Source: Laetiporus sulphureus 93-53
Lineage: Eukaryota; Basidiomycota; Agaricomycetes; Polyporales; Laetiporaceae
DNA length: 64,000 nucleotides
Assembly: GCF_001632365.1 (NCBI RefSeq)
Contig: NW_024468559.1
Span: 198,439 to 262,438 of the forward strand
Reading direction: 5' to 3'
The notes beneath the pieces are model-generated. The model made no database searches and was not told the origin of the DNA. It saw nothing but the letters and a program-made list of their open reading frames with translations. Every line of letters begins with the position of its first letter. Within the stretch, counting starts at the first letter, position 1. Positions 20,863-28,529 of this stretch are shown here, piece by piece. Position numbers and translations under genes: made by a program.

Positions 20863-22389
20863 TCATGTCTGAAACCGCTTGCCCTTGTATTCAGGCCTGG
20901 GGGAGGGACACCGCTTTCCTCGTTCATAGGCGTGCTTTCTGCAAAACAAGCATAGCTTGTTTGCCAGCCACCTGTCTTGTTCCGGGGAAAGTTCGTGTGT
21001 GATTCGTGCGCTGGTGTCCATTGCGTTAGGGTCCTTAGGAGCGGTCGTCCTGGTTCCAGTGGTTTGTCCGGTAGACTTGTTGCCCGTCATCTGCTGGAGA
21101 TGCTTGATTTCAATCTCTAGGCAGAATTCCAGGTAGTCCATCCAAGTGGTTGGGATCTTGGAGGGATCTAAAGTCTCCATTACCGACATGACCGTCTGAA
21201 TATGGGTCGACCGTTGTTCCCTGATTTTGACGATTAAGTCTTCGTCGGAGTATCCTGATTCGGGGGCGTATGCCCTGAAATTCTCCGCGAAGGCAATCAT
21301 TGTCTTGTGGCGGATTGCGCAGTGTGCGTCTAGCAGAGATTGTGCCGTGCGCTTGGGGTCAAGCGTCTTGTATGCCATTTCTAGTTTCCTAGTGTATTCT
21401 GCCCATGTACCAACGTCTTGTCCGGAGGCGAGCTTGATTGCGTACTCTTTCATGTATAGAGCAGCTCCGCCTTCCAAGTGCGCGTTGGCTTGCCGAATTT
21501 TGTCCTTGTCGTCCGTAAAGTGGTTATAGTCGAGCCAGATGAGCAGATTCGTGAACCACGTTTCGAAATTTTCTGACGACTTTCTCCCTGAGTACTTGGG
21601 AGGGTCGGGGAGCTTTATTCGACGGGGTGCTTGACTAGATTGGCCGGCCGGTTGTTGGATACCTGTGGAGGGCGCATTGATGATGGCATTATTGAGTCGA
21701 GATTCTAAGCCAACGATGTAGGTAGTGGTCTTTTCCTGAGCCTCCTTCAGGGCGACCATGTTACCGTAAAGGGCGTCCATCTGACCCTTTACTTCATCCT
21801 TGTAATCTTCGAAGTCCTTGCGGATTGCTTGGGCTTCAGCTGTCAGACTATTATTGGACTTGATGAGCCGTTCGTTGTCGGCGGAGAGGGTGCCGATTTG
21901 GGCTCTTGCAGTCCTTAGCTGGTCTCGCGTTTCCACCGCCATTATCCCGACGTGGATGCGGGCCAGTACTTCCTCTTCTAACGCAGCTACGGTGCGCTCG
22001 TGTCGTTCGTCCATTTTCTGCCGTAAGGCCTCATACGAGCTTACGACGTCTCTCATAATGAACGATCGCACCACGTTCATTACCCATTCCTTAACGTCGT
22101 TTGGAATGGTGTTTGGTGCAGCGGCATTGGCGGCCTCCTCGATGGTTGCGTAAGGAACTCCCTGCCATTCCCAAGTCTGAGGTGTGGAGAATGCTGGCAG
22201 GGTGGTGGGTGATGGGTTTCTGACTACTCCTGACGCCTTGGGTGTGCTGCTGTTGTGTGGTTCTTCAGCAGGGGCAGCTGGTCCTGCTTCCGATGATGTT
22301 GAGGGGGCATTACTCCTCCAGGGGTCTGTGGGTTCACTGACAGTGTGTCCTCCTGGGAACGCAACGCCTCCAAGATCGTATTGCGACAT
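20863..22389 (-). CDS. Gag polyprotein
   Basis: 508 codons from an ATG at 22389. The N-terminal third is Pro/Ser-rich, followed by a coiled-coil-like region (about 130-235, e.g. ARAQIGTLSADNERLIKSNN) and a retrotransposon gag capsid region (about 255-420; PDPPKYSGRKSSENFETWFT, DLIVKIREQRSTHIQTVM). Near the end is a cysteine cluster, CLFCRKHAYERGKRC, an atypical rather than canonical CX2CX4HX4C knuckle. It ends at an in-frame TGA, after which the same frame stays open for 95 codons. Confidence 0.9.
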   Translation of the reverse strand: MSQYDLGGVAFPGGHTVSEPTDPWRSNAPSTSSEAGPAAPAEEPHNSSTPKASGVVRNPSPTTLPAFSTPQTWEWQGVPYATIEEAANAAAPNTIPNDVKEWVMNVVRSFIMRDVVSSYEALRQKMDERHERTVAALEEEVLARIHVGIMAVETRDQLRTARAQIGTLSADNERLIKSNNSLTAEAQAIRKDFEDYKDEVKGQMDALYGNMVALKEAQEKTTTYIVGLESRLNNAIINAPSTGIQQPAGQSSQAPRRIKLPDPPKYSGRKSSENFETWFTNLLIWLDYNHFTDDKDKIRQANAHLEGGAALYMKEYAIKLASGQDVGTWAEYTRKLEMAYKTLDPKRTAQSLLDAHCAIRHKTMIAFAENFRAYAPESGYSDEDLIVKIREQRSTHIQTVMSVMETLDPSKIPTTWMDYLEFCLEIEIKHLQQMTGNKSTGQTTGTRTTAPKDPNAMDTSARITHELSPEQDRWLANKLCLFCRKHAYERGKRCPSPRPEYKGKRFQT

Positions 22390-22441
22390 TGGTATTGTGG
22401 TTGAAGATAGCGGGAATGAGGAGGCGTCCGAAATGATGATT

Positions 22442-22867
22442 TTACTGGGATGTATTATCTGCTCCCAGTAATTGTGCTAGTTCGATGATCCGGTTCCTTC
22501 GTGCCGCGGCTTCTTCAAGCCTTGCAGGGCGAGGGTGTCTTTGTTCTGGAAAGTCTCTGTACCAGTTTATCCAGAAGAGTTCTTCGTCTTCTTGATATAA
22601 CCGAGCAAGACGTTCCCAGTAACGGTTTTCTATCCACTCGCGAACTGGGTCGATGATTTCAATGTCAGTTTCGATGAGTTGGAAGGGTGTGTATAGGGTG
22701 ACTCGTCGTTCGATGTCAACCGGATGATGATAGAGTGGGATGGATCGCTCTGATAGTAGGGGTTGATAGATGAAGTAACCCGTGCACACGAGATGGTGGT
22801 AATGGTCGGTTATGCGATGTTCGACCACGTAGTTTCTGAATACGAAAGCGATCTGGTATCGGGGCAT
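22442..22867 (-). CDS. Retrotransposon accessory ORF-B, unknown function
   Basis: 141 aa with a true ATG (22867-22865), placed between ORF-A and gag on the element's sense strand. It is rich in aromatic residues and His in the first half (FVFRNYVVEHRITDHYHHLV) and highly charged in the second, with a helical stretch ending AQLLGADNTSQ. I recognise no domain. It is in the same frame as ORF-A, separated by two TAG codons (22906-22904 and 22873-22871), and in a different frame from gag. It might be a separately translated protein or part of a longer ancestral ORF. Confidence 0.6.
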   Translation of the reverse strand: MPRYQIAFVFRNYVVEHRITDHYHHLVCTGYFIYQPLLSERSIPLYHHPVDIERRVTLYTPFQLIETDIEIIDPVREWIENRYWERLARLYQEDEELFWINWYRDFPEQRHPRPARLEEAAARRNRIIELAQLLGADNTSQ

Positions 22868-22903
22868 AAACTACTCGCGATGATACAAAAATATTCTCTG
22901 GTC

Positions 22904-23698
22904 CTAGTAAGGCCAGTAGCATGACTCCTTTTCAAACTTTACTATCTCCTTGCCCACGCGCTCCTGTTCCTTATTGATTCCCTTGAAGGAAATCTTCCCT
23001 AATCCTACGCAAAGCTTGATAGCGATGCGCCTATCGACGAATGTGAAGTCGTGCCCGGCTCCGATGTGTTTGTTTATAACGGATAGGTGTCGGAGGATTC
23101 GATCTCTGCACTTCAGCTGCTCCTCTGTGAACTTAGCCGCGATGTGTGGCTGTTGCAAGACTTTGTATCGCTGAATAGTAGCGTATACAGTGGGCGCAAT
23201 ATTCTCGGGGAGAGTGCCCTTGGGATTCTCGTGGATCCCACGTGGATGGTAGCTCTTTGAGAGTGCGAAATTGAGTACGTCGATGGCGGGGAATATATCG
23301 AAGGGATGTGCGGGGGGAATAGGAATGAGTGGGGTGAGCGCGTCTTTTGGGATGTCCTCGAGCCAGAGGCTAACCTTGCGCTCCTGTTGGCGACGCTCAG
23401 CTGCAATGCCTTGTGAGCTAGCTTGTGGGGGCTTTGCTCGAACGAGGTTTCCCTGAGTCAGGCGATGCGTGCAACGCGGATCGCGTTGGTACGGATGGTA
23501 GCATCCGTTGAGTGGAACGATACTGTTGTGTACTTGAGGCGCTTTGCCGGTCGGTGCAGCGCTGTTCCTTTTGAAGGAAGGAAGCGGCTTAGGCGGTAGA
23601 GACGCGGAGGAGGTGTATGAGGGAAGTGGTGTGAAAAAAGCCCTGCCCTGGGCGGATGTATCTCTGGGCGAAAATGTGCGGCTACCAGTGTTAGACAC
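22904..23698 (-). CDS. Retrotransposon accessory ORF-A, unknown function
   Basis: An open frame of 264 codons directly after the primer-binding site. The frame opens just after a TAG at about 23731 and no ATG occurs anywhere in it; the first near-cognate codon is GTG at 23698. A Pro/Ser-rich start is followed by more globular sequence (LWLEDIPKDALTPLIPIPP; FTEEQLKCRDRILRHLSVIN). Its length and protein-like composition argue against chance. Translation would need a non-AUG start, a spliced leader or readthrough. No known retrotransposon domain is recognised. Confidence 0.5.
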   Translation of the reverse strand: MSNTGSRTFSPRDTSAQGRAFFTPLPSYTSSASLPPKPLPSFKRNSAAPTGKAPQVHNSIVPLNGCYHPYQRDPRCTHRLTQGNLVRAKPPQASSQGIAAERRQQERKVSLWLEDIPKDALTPLIPIPPAHPFDIFPAIDVLNFALSKSYHPRGIHENPKGTLPENIAPTVYATIQRYKVLQQPHIAAKFTEEQLKCRDRILRHLSVINKHIGAGHDFTFVDRRIAIKLCVGLGKISFKGINKEQERVGKEIVKFEKESCYWPY

Positions 23699-23717
23699 TT
23701 GGTAGGGGCGTAAAAGG

Positions 23718-23730
23718 TCAGTCTTATTCT
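23718..23730 (-). other. Primer-binding site, self-complementary type
   Basis: In sense orientation AGAATAAGACTGA lies 2 nt after the 5' LTR end. It is perfectly complementary over 13 nt to LTR positions 23983-23995, about 30 nt downstream of the TATA box, where the RNA should begin. This is the arrangement of self-priming (Tf1/sushi-type) elements rather than tRNA priming. Confidence 0.75.
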
Positions 23731-23732
23731 AA

Positions 23733-24390
23733 TGTCACGGCACGCCGATGACAAAGATAGACAACCAAAATAGAAACCTCTTGGGGGTCTCCTGGCTAAG
23801 AGCCGACAGCGACGAGCTGTGGCGATACGACGTGCCCACTGACGAGGCCTAGTAGCTGGTCGCAGAGCAAGACTTACTGGCGAGGCTAGAGGCGCTATCA
23901 CAATGGTGAGGATGCAAAGATATGTATAGCACACTGAGAGTGTCTGGTAAGACCCCTCTGTGATGGTAGTGGTGGACGAAGGAGAATAAGACTGAGGTCT
24001 ACTCCTCGTCTCGCTGGTCCTTATATACATGATTGCTATGTTACTGTACAGTACTACCTAAGCGAGTCACACGCTATTCTACTGGTCAGTGCTACAATCG
24101 TACGATATGTCCCAATTATCCTGATTGGCTGCCTAATAATAACCCGCGGAGACGGAGCTCCTCTTGAGCACGCAATATGGCATCATGGCGATTGCGACAT
24201 ATGACATCATGCCGAGGAGTTCGGTGTCACGTGACAATGCCGAGAGAGATCCGAGGTCATGTGACTGGATGCCTCGTTATCTTATCTCATTAGATCACGT
24301 GACTTCTTGTGCGACAAGAAATGATGAAAAATGATATGCTTCTTAATAGCATTTGTTCCTTTAATGACTTGTCAGGTAAAAACTGTGACA
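23733..24390 (-). repeat. LTR (5' LTR in sense direction)
   Basis: 658 bp; it carries the element promoter and the R segment complementary to the primer-binding site. Also present are a GTAAGT donor-like site at 23877-23872 and the CACGTG motifs at 24296-24301 and within 24225-24236. Confidence 0.95.
24020..24027 (-). promoter_or_regulatory. TATA box of retrotransposon LTR
   Basis: TATATAAG in sense orientation; the T is 33 nt upstream of the CAGTCTTATTCT segment that pairs with the primer-binding site. Confidence 0.7.
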
Positions 24391-24395
24391 ATGCG
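24391..24395. repeat. Target-site duplication, right copy
   Basis: ATGCG, matching 15752-15756. Confidence 0.9.
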
Positions 24396-24684
24396 ATTGG
24401 CAAAGAACAAGCATGCAGAGAGTGATCGTTCACCCCAGAACAGCTGAACCTCCTGGCTGAATGTTATGACATGGTCAAAGAATATGAGTGCTGTTTGGAC
24501 GGAAATCGTCAATGACTCTCAGTCAGTGATAAGCAAGAAATGTCCGACTGGCCTGCGCCGGCGATGGCAGCATAGTTTTCCGTAAAGCTGATAGCACAGT
24601 ATTCAATGTAATACAGTCCCAACTATGTGAAGAGACGCACACTTCTTCCAATATAGTGATTGCTTCAAATGTGGTGATAGACAT
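24391..24684 (-). pseudogene. DUF6533 gene copy A, 5' part
   Basis: The 5' end of the interrupted gene. Exon 1 is 24684-24641 (ATG; MSITTFEAITILEE), exon 2 is 24587-24559 (FTENYAAIA), and exon 3 starts at 24490 (LIFFDHVITFSQEVQLFWGE) and runs into the insertion at the codons for FFANRM. Exon sizes 44 and 29 nt equal those of copy B. The intron after exon 2 begins GCGCAG where copy B has GTGCAG, so either a GC donor is used or splicing is impaired. A TATAAA-type box lies about 60 nt upstream of the ATG. Confidence 0.75.
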
Positions 24685-25134
24685 GTCTAAGTAGAGAGAT
24701 CGGACTGTGGATTATGAAGTGATTGACAGCGGCCCTGTTTATAAGCCCGTATTCCATCACGCTATGTTGTCCACTGGTACAAACGTGTTCACCTACAGCT
24801 GGGTTCGGCAAAGCAGGTAGTGGCTCACAATGCATGACCCTATCACGCAGACGTCAACGAAAACGGCAACTGAACGAAGGATGCACTTCGGAATGAAGGG
24901 ATCGTGCACCTTAGATCGTGGATCTTGACCTTGATCCATTGCTGGCTGCCATGACGATCGAACCCGCCACAGCTCACTCCTCACTGAATGAGCGTGGTCA
25001 GAGCAAACCCGGTCAAAATCTGATTACTGGCAGGAGACGCGTCTGTGGCGTGGCAGTCACCACATGCTTGAGCGCGTCCGACCAATCACATGTCACACAA
25101 CAGGGCGCCCAAGGCAACTCTGATCTATGTCAGC
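24685..25134. other. 5' flank of DUF6533 copy A
   Basis: To about 25010 this aligns by eye with 30332-30590 upstream of copy B. No separate gene seen. Confidence 0.6.
25122..25134. repeat. Target-site duplication of the 1.5-kb retroposon, left
   Basis: GATCTATGTCAGC, repeated with one mismatch (A/G) at 26638-26650. Confidence 0.8.
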
Positions 25135-25423
25135 TTTTTTTTTTTTTTTAAATACAATTTATATCCCACCCCGAAGGGGCGGTCGGAGGTGTGTAAATAC
25201 ATGTCGTGTAATAACGGAGGACCAGACACATCTGGGGGGCGAAGAAGCTTAACGTACGGACACCAGGTCCCCACGGACGCAACAGAGCAGGCGTATAGTA
25301 GAAGGGCACGAAGCCCGGTAAGCTGTGTCATGGACCACGCAAGCGCCGATAACCTAACAAAATGCATATGCCTGACCAAACTCAAAAACCGCGCCGCGGT
25401 CAGTCCGTTGACTCGTTAGAAAC

Positions 25424-25469
25424 ACTGTTTAAGGAGAATCGAACCCCCAAGATACTCCCACCAAACAGT
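25424..25469 (-). other. tRNA-like mini-helix in retroposon 3' region
   Basis: ACTGTTT and AAACAGT form a 7-bp outer stem. Inside lies GGGGGTTCGATTCTCCT, which folds like a tRNA T arm (five pairs, two of them G-U). No D or anticodon arm is present. Confidence 0.5.
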
Positions 25470-25899
25470 CCTCGTTCACCGCAGAGGCAAAGTGGCATGC
25501 GGGGCACTCATCTAAAGGGCCCCTTGCAGAAATAATGCCCTGCCGGTAGGCGCACGTCGCAATCGCATCAAGGGCACGAGGTTTTATCTCCGTGTTACAT
25601 CCCAGGCTGCACGCGTGCCACCTCTGGACATCCCAGTGCAAACACAGGTGCTCATGACAAGCTTTCAGCCAAAGGTTGTTTGCCATACCGTGACGCGGTA
25701 TCAACTTATGCAGGTACACCTCATCTTTCACGAGGACCCACCGATGGAGGATTTAGACCTCTCGAGCCAGGGCAGAGGTTCTCCCCCTGCCCTGCTACAG
25801 CTCGGCGATAGCCCCAGGGCGCCACCCCCAGGATCGCTTTCCCGTGCCACGACACCCGGTTCGCATATGCCTATGTAGCGCCAGTAACCCAGCTGCGAA

Positions 25900-26450
25900 C
25901 TCCCTTCACCAAGGGGAGACTACACGTAGGCGCGGATCCCCGTAATAAGTGTTCGTGATCTCCGTCTCGCCAGGGACGCTACCGGGCTAGGAGTCACAGC
26001 ATGACACTGCCCCAGAGTTTGGTTTATCCTGACTAACGTCCCATGCCCAGAGGACACAGGAGGGGGGTGGCCTGTCCTTTCGGTCGGCTTGTTATCACCC
26101 AATGCCCCCTCTTATCGACCTCTATCCTTTCGGACCCTTTTGGGTGGCTACTCCGAAGAGTAGTCCTTGAGGAGAGCGCACTCGCCAAAGGCGAGAACTT
26201 GCACTGCAGCGCCGGTAGTCCAGCTGCGAACTCCCTTCACCAAGGGGAGACTGCAATGCCGTTCGGCGCTAAACATCTGCACCCCCATAGGTGCCGATGC
26301 AAAAGTGACAGGAAGGCGGCCAGCATGCCCAGCCATTAAGTCCCTTCGCCAAGGGGACACCCCCAGTCTGTTCGTTAGCACAATCCAGCAACGATAAGAG
26401 AGCGACGCAGCTGCCAGCATGCCCAGCACTACGCTCCTTTGCCAAGGGAG
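25900..26450. repeat. Four dispersed hairpin repeats inside the retroposon
   Basis: Inverted-repeat units at 25900-25918, 26231-26249, 26340-26358 and 26434-26450, of the type CTCCCTTCACCAAGGGGAG. The first two share an identical 32-nt context; the last two share CCAGCATGCCCAGC upstream. Confidence 0.8.
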
Positions 26451-26637
26451 CACCACGCTACCCCCCACCGGCCAAACTGAGCGGCGAGACCCCCCGAAGA
26501 AAGTGAAGAGCGCAGGAAAGTGGAGGCAGCCCGAAAGACGATGTGAGATGGCCGCCAGTATGGAATAAGGGGGAGGGAGGGGGAAAACCGACCTGTCCCA
26601 AAAGGGAAGGTGGTGGTAAGAGGGAAAGGAGGGCCTG

Positions 26638-26650
26638 GATCTATGTCGGC
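26638..26650. repeat. Target-site duplication of the 1.5-kb retroposon, right
   Basis: GATCTATGTCGGC; 12 of 13 bases match the left copy. Confidence 0.8.
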
Positions 26651-28529
26651 TGTGCTCGCGAATACTGTGGGAGGCACTCTCATGGCGATATCCGACGTCA
26701 GCAGCGATGAACTGGTCTCCTAGGAAATCCTTTCCATCTGGCTGATCTGTGCTTGTTGGGTGCTCCGACGCTGGTTGGGACGTTGCAATCAGGGATGCTC
26801 AGCTTTGGCCTTCTCCTTACTGGCTTCGTCGTGGCATCCAAAACGAGCCCCATACTCACACCCGCGTTACAGATGCAGAGCCCCTGATCATCAAGGGCAT
26901 TGCCTGCAGCTGCAGGCTATGCTCGCTGTCGATCTGCGGCCTCCCTGCTGTTGCCATGAACAGCGGGACAAACCCAGCCCCACAGCCAACATCTGCGCTT
27001 CCTAAATCTGCCTCGTTTCCCTTTCGTTATGTCACGGAAGCTCGTGCGTCAGATGCGTGTATGGATTGACAAGATGCAAATGGCACAAGAATGGGTGATC
27101 TACGAGAGGACTGGCCAATTAAGAGGGTCTCAAAAACGTGACGGGACAAGTCATCCTTTGTGAGTTGTCAAACCTGAATCCGAAGGATCACTGGTCATTG
27201 AGCTTGACCACCTGCACGTCCATCCTTTTGTAGCGTCCAGATTTCTTTCGTAGCTTCGTTTTATCATGCAACAAGGCACCACATCTAGCTATCCGTGATC
27301 GCCATGGGTTGACCTTTCCCTAGCGCCGATTACCTCACCCTGGCCATGGATGACCTCGACGTCACGTTTGCAGTGAGAGGACAGCTCATGAGCTGCCTCG
27401 CGCGATGCGGTTGCACTCGAGTTTCGCTCGTGCTATGTTACTTGGGCGGCATGACATATCGTTCTCTAAGACGGTAGTATGACGGACATCAGCGGCTCTG
27501 GCCCATTTGAGTCTCGATTCGAACTTAAGCATCAGCGCCGATTTCACGCGGTCATCGTGCAAGACAGCGCCAGAGAAACAGGTCTCCAGCATCAGGATCT
27601 TTCTGCCTCGTATACTGTCTTCAGCTGCGATTCGTGTTCGATCTCACCTCACTTGATCACATTTCTGATACCTGCATCGCCTCGCTTCCTCGGTATACTT
27701 GCAGTTGCTTTCCAACGTGCCGATGGGAACCTGCACCACAGGCGAACTGTGCAGGGATGATTATCCAGTCACATCGCCACCGTCAGAATACTCTAGTCTC
27801 GGTGAAACTTGCATGATCGCGAAGAGCCGGTGAGTTACTTCGTCATGGGGGCATCGGTTGTACAGTTACAGTATCTTTGACGCTCGGGTTGTTCAGTCAA
27901 TATAACATGCTGTTTAACTCCGATACGTCCTGTGTACGCCACTTCTTCACAACGGACTCAATTGCGTGATGATGCCATGAAGATAGCACATTGCGTCGCG
28001 TTTCGATAACAATAAGTATCCCACTGCAAGTCTCGTCTCTCTGGCCTCAGCACAGAGTTATATGCACTGCGTTTGATCCATGCATGCAGGTGTCGCTGTA
28101 TTGGACAGGCGGCTCGTCGCATACGTAACTGTCAGATAATGGAGAAAGAGAGATATCATTCGCGTGGCGCGCGGGTTCGCCGGCTTGAGGGACGTCCTAA
28201 GGGAAACAGAAGACTGCACATGTCATAGCAGGTATTGCCGAAAAGTAATGAAAGACGAAATCAAGTGACAGATAATAGAGCTAGGAGCGCATTAAGTGAG
28301 ATCTATAGTGCAATACATATCTGTGAAGTCGGGTATAGAGCCCCGTGATGGGGCTTGAACTATCAACAGCCATATCGCGCAGACCACAGGGGAAAATTGC
28401 GCGGAGAAAATCTGCGAATGCACCCAGGTGAGACGGAGCGTACGTAGGCTGACATGCCACTCACAAATAGCAAGCAAACGCACAATCGCCGTGAGTCTGA
28501 CATCACGGCTCGGACACCCATTCTCTCCC
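26651..28529. other. Intergenic; 3' flank of DUF6533 copy B
   Basis: No supportable gene. An ATG-started frame of 93 codons at 27479-27760 has no features. From about 28140 the sequence aligns with 13890-14230. Confidence 0.5.

Larger units (their letters stand above)
15757..24390 (-). mobile_element. Ty3/gypsy chromovirus with dUTPase and accessory ORFs
   Basis: An 8,634-bp LTR retrotransposon read on the minus strand. Both LTRs are 658 bp, begin TGTCAC, end GTGACA, and are flanked by ATGCG. Sense order: 5' LTR (24390-23733), self-complementary primer-binding site, ORF-A, ORF-B, gag, pol with protease, RT, RNase H, integrase, chromodomain and dUTPase, polypurine tract, 3' LTR (16414-15757). 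The LTRs differ by about three C/T substitutions by eye, so the insertion is young. Stops at 20865-20863 and 18268-18266 interrupt the gag and pol frames, and gag and pol are separated by a short non-overlapping gap, so this copy is probably not autonomous. It lies in exon 3 of DUF6533 copy A in the same orientation. Confidence 0.95.
25135..26637 (-). mobile_element. Poly(A) non-LTR retroposon, about 1.5 kb
   Basis: The segment starts on the plus strand with fifteen T (25135-25149), i.e. a poly(A) tail on the minus strand, and is bounded by a 13-bp target duplication. This is the hallmark of target-primed reverse transcription. No RT or endonuclease domain is readable; short frames such as 25731-25429 (minus) contain Cys-rich text (ECPACHFASAVNEDC) but no known domain. 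The 5' half (sense) has four copies of a CCCTTGG-centred hairpin, and the 3' part has a mini-helix at 25424-25469. It could be a 5'-truncated LINE, an internally deleted derivative, or a long SINE-like element. Confidence 0.7.

Noticed and set aside
23458..24030. 190-codon minus-strand frame starting in the LTR
   Set aside because: Its ATG overlaps the LTR TATA box, upstream of the predicted transcription start, and a similar frame occurs in the other LTR; ORF-A occupies the same bases in a more protein-like frame.
26749..27069. 106-codon frame on the plus strand
   Set aside because: Starts with GTG, has no domain features and no splice partners.
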